From: Thalassotalea_F euphylliae
GTDB lineage: Bacteria > Pseudomonadota > Gammaproteobacteria > Enterobacterales > Alteromonadaceae
DNA length: 64,000 bases
NCBI RefSeq assembly: GCF_042682785.1
Contig: NZ_JBHUIB010000001.1
Location: 992,001-1,056,000, forward strand
Direction of reading: 5' to 3'
Shown: one piece after another, positions 27,368-35,784 of the stretch
How the letters are laid out: each line of letters starts with the position of its first letter
Position numbering within the stretch: the stretch's first letter is position 1
Program-made: the position numbers and the translations under genes
The notes under the pieces: generated by a model
The model's input: the letters and a program-made list of their open reading frames with translations, nothing else
Databases searched by the model: none
What the model was told of the DNA's origin: nothing

Positions 27368-27480
27368 AGCATTTACCTCACTGATACTTTGGTAAGTATA
27401 GACCTAATCACCATATTTCTGATGAGTCTTATGAAGCCATTCGTTATAATACGGCCAACATTAATATAGTATTGATTCGC

Positions 27481-27945
27481 ATGTTAAACGTTGTTTTGTT
27501 CCAACCAGAAATTCCACCTAATACCGGCAATATTATTCGCTTGTGCGCTAATTCTGGCTTCAAGTTACATTTAATTGAGCCACTTGGGTTTTCAATTGAA
27601 GATAAACGTTTGAAACGAGCAGGTCTTGATTACCACGAATTTGCAGACCTAAAGCGCCATGCGAGCTTTGATGCCTTTATTGCATCAGAGCAACCTAAAG
27701 CACTCTATGCTATCACTACTAAAGCGACACGCTACCATCATCAAGTCACGTTTAATACTGATGATTATGTCATGTTTGGTTCAGAGACGAGTGGACTGCC
27801 AGATGTAGTGCGCGATCAAATTCCTGATGAACACAAAATTCGTATTCCGATGGTCGAAGGTAGCCGTAGTATGAACTTATCGAATTCAGCTGCAGTCATT
27901 ATTTATGAAGCATGGCGACAGCTTGGCTTTAAGAATGGATTGTAG
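27481..27945 (+). CDS. trmL: TrmL, tRNA (cytidine/uridine-34 2'-O) methyltransferase
   Basis: SPOUT methyltransferase that methylates the wobble ribose of tRNA-Leu isoacceptors. The 154-aa protein starts with MLNVVLFQPEIPPNTGNIIR and has the knot motifs MFGSETSGLP and IPMVEGSRSMNLSNSAAV. I use ATG 27481 because it matches the family N-terminus; an in-frame start at 27472 adds three residues. It is divergent from fieF and convergent with gpsA, sharing a hairpin terminator. Confidence 0.95.
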   Translation: MLNVVLFQPEIPPNTGNIIRLCANSGFKLHLIEPLGFSIEDKRLKRAGLDYHEFADLKRHASFDAFIASEQPKALYAITTKATRYHHQVTFNTDDYVMFGSETSGLPDVVRDQIPDEHKIRIPMVEGSRSMNLSNSAAVIIYEAWRQLGFKNGL

Positions 27946-27970
27946 TGTTACGAACTTCTAAACCCCATAT

Positions 27971-27994
27971 AAAAATAGCGCCTATGGCGCTATT
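27971..27994 (-). terminator. Rho-independent terminator of the yibN-grxC-secB-gpsA operon
   Basis: AATAGCGCC-TAT-GGCGCTATT is a perfect 9-bp stem. On the minus strand it is followed by a T-run, as expected for termination after gpsA; it overlaps the gpsA stop codon. It probably also limits trmL read-through on the plus strand. Confidence 0.8.
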
Positions 27995-28997
27995 CAAATT
28001 TCTTTTCTCGAGATAACAAATCAGAGGCCGCTTTCAGTGCAGGCTTACCCTCATAGAGCACTTGATACACTTGCTCTACAATTGGCATTTCTACACCCTG
28101 TCGCTGAGCTAACATATACACTTCTTTGGTGTTGCGGAAACCTTCAACGACTTGGCCAATATCAGCCATAGCGGTATCAACATCTTTCCCTTTCCCCAAC
28201 GCTAGACCAAAGCGTCGGTTACGAGATTGATTGTCTGTACAGGTCAATACAAGGTCGCCTAACCCTGCCATCCCCATAAAGGTACTCGGCTCTGCGTTTA
28301 ATGCAATGCCTAAACGTGTCATTTCAGCAAGGCCTCGCGTTATCAAAGCCGTACGAGCGTTTGCACCAAAGCCAATACCGTCTGCCATGCCCGCGCCAAT
28401 TGCAATTACGTTTTTAACGGCACCGCCTAACTGCACGCCGATAAAGTCATTGTTACTGTATACGCGGAACGTTTTCTCGCAATGCAGTAACTCAGATAAT
28501 TCATCAACAAAACGTTGATCAGTCGATGAAAGTGAAATTGCTGTCGGCAAGCCAGCAGCCATTTCTTTGGCAAACGTTGGTCCCGACAACACACCTAAGG
28601 TAATTTCGTTACCAAGTTTTTCACGCGCGACATGTTGAAGCAAGTGCCCTGTATCAGGGTCTAACCCTTTGGTTGCCCATGCGATTTTTGCATTTTCAGA
28701 AATAAGTGGCTTAATTTGGTCAAGCATGTCGCCAAACACATGGCTTGGCACGACAACTAAAATAATGTCACTTGCGGTAACCGCCGTTTCTAAATCACTT
28801 TCCAGCACTAAACTTTCAGGAAATTTACTGCCAGGTAGATATTTATCATTGCTTCGGCTTACCGCCATTTCAGCAATATGCTCACGACTTCGCCCCCAAA
28901 GGACAGTTTTATGACCATTTCGGGCAAAACAAATAGCAAGGGCAGAGCCATAAGACCCTGCCCCTAAAACAGTGATTTTTGCTGATTGCGCAGCCAT
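27990..28997 (-). CDS. gpsA: GpsA, NAD(P)H-dependent glycerol-3-phosphate dehydrogenase
   Basis: Reduces dihydroxyacetone phosphate to sn-glycerol-3-phosphate for phospholipid synthesis. The 335-aa protein begins MAAQSAKITVLGAGSYGSAL with the Rossmann GxGxxG loop; catalytic Lys regions are WATKGLD and LGGAVKNVIAIGAG. ATG 28995-28997 is 4 bases downstream of the secB stop (minus-strand direction); a more upstream in-frame ATG at 29079-29081 lies within secB and is not supported by the family N-terminus. Last gene of the yibN-grxC-secB-gpsA operon. Confidence 0.96.
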   Translation of the reverse strand: MAAQSAKITVLGAGSYGSALAICFARNGHKTVLWGRSREHIAEMAVSRSNDKYLPGSKFPESLVLESDLETAVTASDIILVVVPSHVFGDMLDQIKPLISENAKIAWATKGLDPDTGHLLQHVAREKLGNEITLGVLSGPTFAKEMAAGLPTAISLSSTDQRFVDELSELLHCEKTFRVYSNNDFIGVQLGGAVKNVIAIGAGMADGIGFGANARTALITRGLAEMTRLGIALNAEPSTFMGMAGLGDLVLTCTDNQSRNRRFGLALGKGKDVDTAMADIGQVVEGFRNTKEVYMLAQRQGVEMPIVEQVYQVLYEGKPALKAASDLLSREKKFE

Positions 28998-29001
28998 AAA
29001 A

Positions 29002-29493
29002 TTAGTGAGTTTCTGTACTAGCCGCTTGCGCTTGTTCTTGCTCTTGACGCTTCTGAAGGTACTGAGCAAATAATGCGTCAAAGTTAACCGGTGCTAGGTT
29101 AAGTTGTGGGAAAGAACCACGGTTTACTAAGTTAGCTACCGTTTCACGTGCATATGGGAATAACGTGTTAGGGCAGAAAGCACCGATCATGTGTGCTAAT
29201 TGTGCTTCGCCTACATTACCAATGTTGAAAATACCGGCTTGTTGTACTTCCGCTAAAAACGCTGTTTGGCCTTCAACAGTTGCTGTTGCTGTAACCGCTA
29301 GAATGACTTCGTACGTGTTTTCAGCAATTTGGTTTGAGCGAGTGTCGATATCTAACTTTACTTCAGGCTTCCATTCTTTCTGGAAAATCGCTGGAGAATT
29401 TGGCGTTTCAAAAGAGATGTCTTTTGTATAAACACGCTGAATTGCGAACTGTGGTTGTGCGTTTTGGTCTTGAACTTGGTTTTCGTCAGCCAT
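29002..29493 (-). CDS. secB: SecB, protein-export chaperone
   Basis: Homotetrameric cytosolic chaperone that keeps precursor proteins unfolded and hands them to SecA. At 163 aa it has the standard fold segments PNSPAIFQKEWKPEVKLDI, YEVILAVTATAT, and the conserved CPNTLFPYARETV. The C-terminus is Gln/Ala-rich. Gene order and spacing to gpsA (4 bases) match other gammaproteobacteria. Confidence 0.97.
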   Translation of the reverse strand: MADENQVQDQNAQPQFAIQRVYTKDISFETPNSPAIFQKEWKPEVKLDIDTRSNQIAENTYEVILAVTATATVEGQTAFLAEVQQAGIFNIGNVGEAQLAHMIGAFCPNTLFPYARETVANLVNRGSFPQLNLAPVNFDALFAQYLQKRQEQEQAQAASTETH

Positions 29494-29559
29494 GTGAATA
29501 ATTCCTATATATTGGCCCGAATCAGTTCAGGCACTCATTAATTAGTTATCGATGCAAGA

Positions 29560-29820
29560 CTAGCCTGCAAGTAATTCGTCGAGCTTACTAGCTGCTTCCA
29601 AAGCAAATAAATCGTCACAGCCACCAACATGCTTTTCGCCAATAAATATTTGCGGCACGGTTGACCCGCCATTTGCGCGCTCAATCATTTCTGGGCGAAG
29701 TGATGGATTTTCGTCAATTTTAAATTCAGTAAATGCAGCTTGTTTATGCTCTAACAATGCTTTTGCTCTGACACAAAACGGACAAAATGCTTTCGTATAA
29801 ATTTCTACTTTAGATGCCAC
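29560..29820 (-). CDS. grxC: Glutaredoxin 3 (GrxC)
   Basis: Small dithiol glutaredoxin (86 aa) that reduces mixed disulfides with glutathione. The active site CPFC is at 13-16; TVPQIFIG provides the cis-proline loop and GGCDD the glutathione-binding turn. It lies between yibN (9-base gap) and secB (66-base gap), the conserved order. Confidence 0.95.
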   Translation of the reverse strand: MASKVEIYTKAFCPFCVRAKALLEHKQAAFTEFKIDENPSLRPEMIERANGGSTVPQIFIGEKHVGGCDDLFALEAASKLDELLAG

Positions 29821-29829
29821 TAGAACCTC

Positions 29830-30258
29830 TTACTTTTTCGCTACTGGCAAACCTGCGTTTACCCATGCGTTTAAACCACCTTTTAACAAGTTTACTTGCG
29901 CAAAACCTGCTTTAGCCATTTGGCTGGCGACTTTTGATGCTGTTAAACCAGCAGTACATACCACGATAATGGGTTTATCTTTGTGCTTTTCAAGGGCAGC
30001 AAAGTCATTTTTATTCGCTTTTTCTAGCGGTAAATGCACCGAATCAATAATACGACTCTTTTTAAATTCTTTGTCAGGGCGAATATCAACAATGACGCCA
30101 TCTTGCTTATTGACCATTAACGTCATCTCTTGAGGTGACAGTTGTTTAATAGGTGACATTTGAATCATCACAGTTAATACGATGACCCCGATAAACAAGC
30201 CAACCCAAAGCGTGCTAAGCATAGGATGGTTCGCGGCAAACGCCATAAGTTGTTCCAT
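29830..30258 (-). CDS. yibN: YibN-like membrane-anchored rhodanese
   Basis: A 142-aa protein with one N-terminal membrane helix (about 13-33) and a single rhodanese domain. The catalytic-loop Cys lies in VVCTAGLTASKVA, so sulfur transfer or another thiol reaction is possible; the physiological substrate is unknown. First gene of the yibN-grxC-secB-gpsA operon and divergent from gpmI. Confidence 0.9.
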   Translation of the reverse strand: MEQLMAFAANHPMLSTLWVGLFIGVIVLTVMIQMSPIKQLSPQEMTLMVNKQDGVIVDIRPDKEFKKSRIIDSVHLPLEKANKNDFAALEKHKDKPIIVVCTAGLTASKVASQMAKAGFAQVNLLKGGLNAWVNAGLPVAKK

Positions 30259-30297
30259 AAAAATCTACCGTGTACGAACTTGTTAAAAAACCGGCAC

Positions 30298-30326
30298 AGT
30301 ATACAGAGTTCATATCGCAAACCCAA
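30298..30326 (-). promoter_or_regulatory. Probable sigma-70 promoter for yibN-grxC-secB-gpsA
   Basis: On the minus strand TTGGGT (30321-30326) and TATACT (30298-30303) are separated by 17 bases and lie about 40 bases upstream of the yibN start. The -10 matches the consensus in five of six bases, the -35 in three. Confidence 0.5.
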
Positions 30327-30436
30327 CTTTAGCGCAGAAATAAGTCAATATTTTTCAGGTGTCGGCTAGTGCTATTCATCTTCTTCTGTGTACAATAATC
30401 TTCTCGCTGTAATAAGAACATATTTAGGAAAAACAC

Positions 30437-31978
30437 ATGCCAAGTAAAAAGCCCGTGGTGCTACTTATCCTCGATGGTTGGGGATATAGCGAAAAAGAAG
30501 ACTCTAACGCTATTTTTCACGCTAACACCCCAGTACTAGACGGCTTAAAAGCAAACTATCCAAATATGTTAATTGGTACATCTGGTATGGCTGTCGGCTT
30601 ACCAGACGGGCAAATGGGTAATTCAGAAGTAGGCCACGTGAATTTAGGTGCAGGCCGCATTGTTTACCAAGATTTCACTCGTATTACGAAAGCCATTGAA
30701 GACGGTGAATTTAATGACAACCCTGCACTCACCCAAGCGGTTGATAAAGCAGTAACAGCAGGTAAAGCCGTACATTTATTCGGACTGATGTCGCCAGGTG
30801 GTGTACATAGCCACGAAGATCATATTTTTGCCATGATGGAGTTAGCAAAAGCACGAGGCGCAGAGAAAGTGTACTTACACGCATTTTTAGATGGCCGAGA
30901 CACACCGCCACGTTGCGCACATGAGTCATTGCAAAAAGCACAAGATAAGTTTGCGGAATTAGGCAATGGTCAAGTAGCGTCGATAGTCGGACGTTACTTT
31001 GCAATGGACAGAGATCAACGCTGGGATCGTGTTGAAGCAGCGTACAACCTTATCGTTAGCGGTGAAGCAGAATACCAATATTCATCGGCTACAGAGGCAC
31101 TCGCTGCTGCATATGAGCGTGACGAAAATGATGAGTTTGTAACAGCAAGTGTCATCACAAAACCTGATGGCAATGCCGTTGAGGTCGAAGATGGCGACGC
31201 AATGGTATTCATGAACTTCCGTGCCGACCGAGCCCGTCAATTCACCCGAACATTTACCGAGCAAGATTTTGTTGGCTTTGTTCGCAAAAAAGTACCGGCA
31301 ATTTCAGATTTTGTCATGTTGACCGAATACGCTGCCGATATCAAAACGAGCTGCGCTTTCCCACCAGAAGAACTGAACAATGTGATGGGCGAATGGTTAG
31401 CTAAGCATAACAAAACACAGTTACGCATTTCTGAAACGGAGAAATATGCACACGTGACATTCTTCTTTAGCGGTGGACGTGAAGACGAATTCGACGGAGA
31501 GCAGCGTATTTTGGTTCCTTCACCTCAAGTTGCAACCTACGATTTACAACCAGAAATGAACTCAGCACTGTTAACAGACAAGCTTGTTGGCGCTATCGAA
31601 AGCGGCGATTTTGATTTCATTGTTTGTAACTACCCAAATGGTGATATGGTTGGACATACGGGTAAATTCGATGCCGCTGTCAAAGCATGTGAAGCCGTAG
31701 ATGCGTCAATAGGCCGCGTTGTGGAAGCGCTAGAAAAAGTAGGTGGTGAGTGCTTAATCACCGCAGACCACGGTAATGCTGAACAAATGGTAAACCCAAC
31801 AACAGGGCAAGCACACACAGCGCATACGTGTGAGCCGGTTCCTTTAATTTATGTTGGTCGCCAAGCAACGCCTGCGGCGGACGGCTCACTTAGAGACATC
31901 TCGCCAACAATATTGCATTTAATGGGCATGGAGCAGCCAGAAGAGATGACTGGCAAGGTACTCATGCAACTTAGCTAA
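30437..31978 (+). CDS. gpmI: 2,3-bisphosphoglycerate-independent phosphoglycerate mutase
   Basis: Manganese-dependent glycolytic enzyme interconverting 3- and 2-phosphoglycerate (513 aa, standard). It opens with LILDGWGYSE (metal-binding Asp), has the catalytic serine in QMGNSEVGHVNLG, and further metal ligands in NYPNGDMVGHTG and TADHGNAEQM. The start follows AGGAAAAACAC. It is followed after a short gap by envC and yibQ, the same order as in E. coli gpmM-envC-yibQ. Confidence 0.97.
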   Translation: MPSKKPVVLLILDGWGYSEKEDSNAIFHANTPVLDGLKANYPNMLIGTSGMAVGLPDGQMGNSEVGHVNLGAGRIVYQDFTRITKAIEDGEFNDNPALTQAVDKAVTAGKAVHLFGLMSPGGVHSHEDHIFAMMELAKARGAEKVYLHAFLDGRDTPPRCAHESLQKAQDKFAELGNGQVASIVGRYFAMDRDQRWDRVEAAYNLIVSGEAEYQYSSATEALAAAYERDENDEFVTASVITKPDGNAVEVEDGDAMVFMNFRADRARQFTRTFTEQDFVGFVRKKVPAISDFVMLTEYAADIKTSCAFPPEELNNVMGEWLAKHNKTQLRISETEKYAHVTFFFSGGREDEFDGEQRILVPSPQVATYDLQPEMNSALLTDKLVGAIESGDFDFIVCNYPNGDMVGHTGKFDAAVKACEAVDASIGRVVEALEKVGGECLITADHGNAEQMVNPTTGQAHTAHTCEPVPLIYVGRQATPAADGSLRDISPTILHLMGMEQPEEMTGKVLMQLS

Positions 31979-31998
31979 CCAGTAATTTGTCGGTAGTA

Positions 31999-33123
31999 AT
32001 GGATTTTAGCTTTTTACAACGCTGCTTAGCGGTCATATTTTGTTTAACTAGCTCTTTGGCATTGGCGCAACAGTCGTCAGACAAAGAGCTATCCAAAGTT
32101 AAAAAAGAGATTGCTAAGCAAAAAACAGCAATAGTAAAAGTTAGCCAACAACGCCGAAAGCTGGATATGCAGCTAAAAAAAGATGACTTCGCCATCGCTA
32201 AGGTGGCAAAGGCCATCAACAAAACGGATAAAACACTAAAATCTACCCGCAGCCGTATCGCACTCCTCAATAAACAAAAAACGAAACTCACTCTAGCAAA
32301 GCAACAACAAGAAAAAGCGCTCGCTCACCAGCTTCGTACCGCATACACCACTGGACAACATGACTATCTGAAGATGCTATTAAATCAGCAACAGTCGTCA
32401 CAGGTGCAGCGTTCTGTCACTTACTACCAGTATCTTAACAAGGCGCGCATCGAAGAAATTGAAACCTTTCAAAAAACCATCGCTGAGTTGGACGCTGTTG
32501 CAGCAGAGCTAGAAGAGAAGGAAGAGAAGCTCAAAATACTTCAAGTTACTCAACAGCAACAAAAACTCGCTCTAGAGAAAACAAAAGAAAAACGTAAAAA
32601 AACACTTAAAGCCCTACGTAAGGAACTGCTTACTAACCAACAACAGCTCGCCAAGCTGGAAGAAGAAGAAACCGCGTTAATGCAAGCGCTTGAGCGACTA
32701 GCACGTCAAAGCTCACTTGCCGCAAACTTAAATGGGCTAAACAAATACAAACGAAGATTAAAGTGGCCTGTCAAAGGTAAAATAAAGCACTCTTTTGGCA
32801 CACGCAAACAAGGCTACCTGCGATGGAAAGGGGTATTGTTATCAGCACCTGTTGGACAGCAAGTATCAAGTATTCAAGCTGGTAAAGTTTTGTTTGCTGA
32901 CTGGCTAAAAGGATATGGTTTAGTCACCGTTATTGATCACGGTAAGGGTTACATGAGCCTATACGGCCACAATCAGGCGTTACTCAAAGATGTTGGCGAA
33001 ACGGTCGAAGCGGGCGAACCTATTGCTTTAGTCGGGCAAAGTGGTGGTCAAAGTGAATCGGGGCTTTACTTTGAAATTCGTCACCGTGGTAAGGCAATGA
33101 ACCCTAAGATTTGGTGTAAATAA
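31999..33123 (+). CDS. envC: EnvC, murein hydrolase activator
   Basis: Periplasmic septal factor that activates AmiA/AmiB amidases. The 374-aa protein has a signal peptide (cleavage near LALA), long coiled coils (about 25-245, Lys/Gln/Glu-rich) and a C-terminal LytM (M23) domain. The LytM domain is degenerate: RWKG and YFEIRH stand where active M23 enzymes carry zinc ligands, as expected for an activator without hydrolase activity. I use ATG 31999; TTG 31987 is an alternative. AmiB, its probable partner, is encoded at 6205-7530. Confidence 0.93.
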   Translation: MDFSFLQRCLAVIFCLTSSLALAQQSSDKELSKVKKEIAKQKTAIVKVSQQRRKLDMQLKKDDFAIAKVAKAINKTDKTLKSTRSRIALLNKQKTKLTLAKQQQEKALAHQLRTAYTTGQHDYLKMLLNQQQSSQVQRSVTYYQYLNKARIEEIETFQKTIAELDAVAAELEEKEEKLKILQVTQQQQKLALEKTKEKRKKTLKALRKELLTNQQQLAKLEEEETALMQALERLARQSSLAANLNGLNKYKRRLKWPVKGKIKHSFGTRKQGYLRWKGVLLSAPVGQQVSSIQAGKVLFADWLKGYGLVTVIDHGKGYMSLYGHNQALLKDVGETVEAGEPIALVGQSGGQSESGLYFEIRHRGKAMNPKIWCK

Positions 33124-33180
33124 AGCATCGATTTTGCCTACCAAAGCTGCTACGCTAATTTGAAATAACAATAATATATT

Positions 33181-33945
33181 ATGATTTATTCGCTTGTGGC
33201 GCGCTTTTCTTTTTTTCTACTACTCCTAATTTCCACTTTCAGTTTCGCTCAACCAGCGCAAGTTGCTATTGTTATTGACGATATTGGATATCGCATGACA
33301 GACAAAAACGTGTTGAATATCCCAGGGAAAGTCACCTTTGCAGTTTTACCCCATACGCCGTTTGGCGAGCGCATAGCAAAAGTTGCTAACGCACGTAATC
33401 AAGAAGTTATTTTACATATCCCGATGGAGTCAACGCTTGGCAAAAAACTAGGACCAGGTGCCTTAACAAGCGATATGGACGAAAAAGCGCTACGCCAAAG
33501 CTTAACTAAGTCTCTTGAAGAAGTGCCGTTTGCGGTTGGTATCAATAATCATATGGGCAGCCACCTAACGACACTAACAGAGCCCATGATTTGGACGATG
33601 CAATTTCTAAAGGATAACAACATGTTGTTTTTAGATAGTGTGACTAGCCCTAACTCACTAGGCAAAGCGATTGCAAACCAATTAGGCGTACCGGTGATGA
33701 GTCGACATGTATTTTTAGATAACCACTTAAATCATGATTATATTGCAGGGCAATTTAAACAACTGATACGCAAAGCTAAGAAGAACCAGGTCGCCATTGC
33801 TATTGCCCACCCTCATCCTCAAACAGTAGAGTCTTTGAGTCGACTAATTCCACAACTTAAACAAAACAATATTGAATTAGTCCCTTTATCTTCGCTTTAT
33901 TTACGAGAGCATACGAACCTGGCACCAAGTATCAGCGCTGAATAG
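33181..33945 (+). CDS. yibQ: YibQ-like divergent polysaccharide deacetylase
   Basis: A 254-aa exported protein of the divergent polysaccharide deacetylase family (DUF610). It has a signal peptide (1-23) and conserved IVIDDIGY, FAVLPHTPFGE, ILHIPMES and NNHMGSHLT segments, equivalent to the NodB-homology metal site. The actual substrate is not known. It follows envC by 57 bases. Its last codons lie in a perfect hairpin shared with the convergent protease gene. Confidence 0.9.
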   Translation: MIYSLVARFSFFLLLLISTFSFAQPAQVAIVIDDIGYRMTDKNVLNIPGKVTFAVLPHTPFGERIAKVANARNQEVILHIPMESTLGKKLGPGALTSDMDEKALRQSLTKSLEEVPFAVGINNHMGSHLTTLTEPMIWTMQFLKDNNMLFLDSVTSPNSLGKAIANQLGVPVMSRHVFLDNHLNHDYIAGQFKQLIRKAKKNQVAIAIAHPHPQTVESLSRLIPQLKQNNIELVPLSSLYLREHTNLAPSISAE

Positions 33946-33959
33946 TCAACTATTCAGCG
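33936..33959. terminator. Bidirectional hairpin spanning both convergent stop codons
   Basis: CGCTGAATAG-TCAA-CTATTCAGCG is a perfect 10-bp stem with a 4-base loop. It contains the stop codon and last codons of yibQ and of the convergent trypsin-like gene. On the plus strand a T-rich stretch (ATTTTGTTATCTTTC) follows. Confidence 0.65.
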
Positions 33960-34711
33960 ATTTTGTTATCTTTCATTAGCCTGCGTAAATGACGCACCGG
34001 AATAGCATAAGTAATACCACTTGGATTTGAGATAACGGCTTCTTTCGTTTGTTGCACAAACACCTTATTAATCACGGCTACCACCTCACCACTGTCAACA
34101 TCATACATAGCACTTCCACTATTGCCTGGGTACGCGGTGCCATCCAATTGATACACCATATAGGGATCTCGTAAGCGCTTAAGCATCGTTATGGTCATTT
34201 GGCGTGTATCTTTTACGGGTATAACAACAGGCGTAATGCTTGCAATCATCCCTGTATGAGTCACAGGGTACAAACCTAAAATGGCACCGATAGGAAAGCC
34301 GGTAAAGCCAACCACTTTGCCCTCAGGATAAAAGTTATCAGACGCAAGCTTCATAGCAGGCAGCGGCTCTCCCTCAATTTTCAGTATCGCCAAATCGTAA
34401 TACTGAGAAGACGCTATTATCTCTGCTTTTCTCGCTGTTGCTTTCTTTCCTGCGCCAATAAAAACCACCATTTCTTGCAAACGTTCGCTGTTCAATAGCT
34501 CAGGTAACACATGGTGATTAGTCGCAACATATTGTCCATTACCGATCACAAACCCCGTTCCTCGCAACTCATTTTTAGGTTGTCCTAACGGGGTATGAAC
34601 GCCGATACCAACAACCGACGGTTTAATTTGTTTAATGATATTGACCATATCATGGCTATATGCAGAGAAACTTAACGCAATACAGACGAGAATAGTGATT
34701 ATCTTTTTCAT
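33950..34711 (-). CDS. Exported trypsin-like serine protease
   Basis: A 253-aa protease of the S1/DegP-like fold without a PDZ domain. The signal peptide is 1-19. The triad is visible: His in ATNHHVLP, Asp in YYDLAILKI and Ser in YPGNSGSAMYD. It starts the accessory region, divergent from the patatin gene. Role and substrate are unknown; it may be unrelated to the PEP-CTERM genes. Confidence 0.8.
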   Translation of the reverse strand: MKKIITILVCIALSFSAYSHDMVNIIKQIKPSVVGIGVHTPLGQPKNELRGTGFVIGNGQYVATNHHVLPELLNSERLQEMVVFIGAGKKATARKAEIIASSQYYDLAILKIEGEPLPAMKLASDNFYPEGKVVGFTGFPIGAILGLYPVTHTGMIASITPVVIPVKDTRQMTITMLKRLRDPYMVYQLDGTAYPGNSGSAMYDVDSGEVVAVINKVFVQQTKEAVISNPSGITYAIPVRHLRRLMKDNKIAE

Positions 34712-34830
34712 GATGTCCCTTTTTAGAATTTCCGTTCAGGCCGCCATCGACTGACTATTAGTATGCCAATTTTAGGCAAAGATCACAGATCTGAACCATA
34801 ATTATTTTACGTTCAGGAGAGATATTCAAA

Positions 34831-35694
34831 ATGACAGATAAAATTATTCCTATCATGGCGGGTGGGGGTACCAGACTACCTGCGCATATTGGTATTTTAT
34901 CCGCACTTGAACAGCTCGGTGTCGAATTTGACGATATTGTGGGTGTATCTGGCGGTAGTATAGTGTCTAGTTTGTATGCATCCGGCTTGTCTTTACCGGA
35001 TATCAAAAAAATAGCCTTAGAAACCAATTACAATCAATTCAGAGAATTTTCGTTGTTTAAGTTAATCCGTAATGGTGGCTTAAGCTCTGGAGATGCTTTT
35101 GAAGCTTGGGTCGATAACTTACTTGATGGTAAAACATTTGAAGAAATGGATAAGCATCTTCATATTGTCGCCACTGATGTCAAAAGCGGTAGACCGGTTA
35201 TCTTCGATGCAGAGCATACCCCAAACACCAAAGTATCCCTAGCGGTGCGTTTTTCAATGTCAATTCCGCTTGTTTTCAGCTTTAAGCCTTTTGGCAAACG
35301 CATCATGGTAGATGGTAGCATTCTGTCAGAAGATGCTTTACACAGGGACTGGGATGGGAAGAAGACGCCAGTCTTATGTTTTCGCTTGCGCGGAGAACAA
35401 GAATATGACGATTTAAACGTGGGCGGCATATTCCCCATTTTTAACTACGTTACCCTACTGATTAGAACGTTTATGACTACAATATCGCGGGAATACATCA
35501 ATGAAGCGTTCTGGCATAACACCATTATCATCAATACGGGTGACTGTTCAGCGGTAGACTTCAACATGACACCTGATAAGAAGCTGAAGTTATTCGAAAC
35601 CGGCTACAACACAGCGATGGATATTATCCCTGTGAAAACCAAAATCAAGGCACAACCAGTAAGTTCGGTTAACAAACGCGTTGTGCATAGTTAG
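34831..35694 (+). CDS. Patatin-like phospholipase (RssA type)
   Basis: A 287-aa cytosolic or membrane-associated serine acyl hydrolase with the Ser-Asp dyad of patatins: oxyanion loop GGGTRLPAHIG (about 11-21), nucleophile Ser40 in GVSGGS and Asp161 in VDGS. No signal peptide. It has an AGGAG ribosome-binding site. It precedes the exosortase-associated ligase gene by 90 bases on the same strand, so it could release fatty acids from lipids for that ligase (inference). Confidence 0.85.
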   Translation: MTDKIIPIMAGGGTRLPAHIGILSALEQLGVEFDDIVGVSGGSIVSSLYASGLSLPDIKKIALETNYNQFREFSLFKLIRNGGLSSGDAFEAWVDNLLDGKTFEEMDKHLHIVATDVKSGRPVIFDAEHTPNTKVSLAVRFSMSIPLVFSFKPFGKRIMVDGSILSEDALHRDWDGKKTPVLCFRLRGEQEYDDLNVGGIFPIFNYVTLLIRTFMTTISREYINEAFWHNTIIINTGDCSAVDFNMTPDKKLKLFETGYNTAMDIIPVKTKIKAQPVSSVNKRVVHS

Positions 35695-35784
35695 ACTTGT
35701 GAACACCCCACAAGAATTGTCATAATAAGGCCAAATTACGCGTTTTTAGCGGTACTTTCTGCTTTACCACTTTCAGGACGAAGA

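Noticed and set aside
31999..33123. Active M23 endopeptidase
   Set aside because: The LytM domain lacks the zinc ligands, and the gene order and coiled coils identify EnvC, a non-enzymatic activator.
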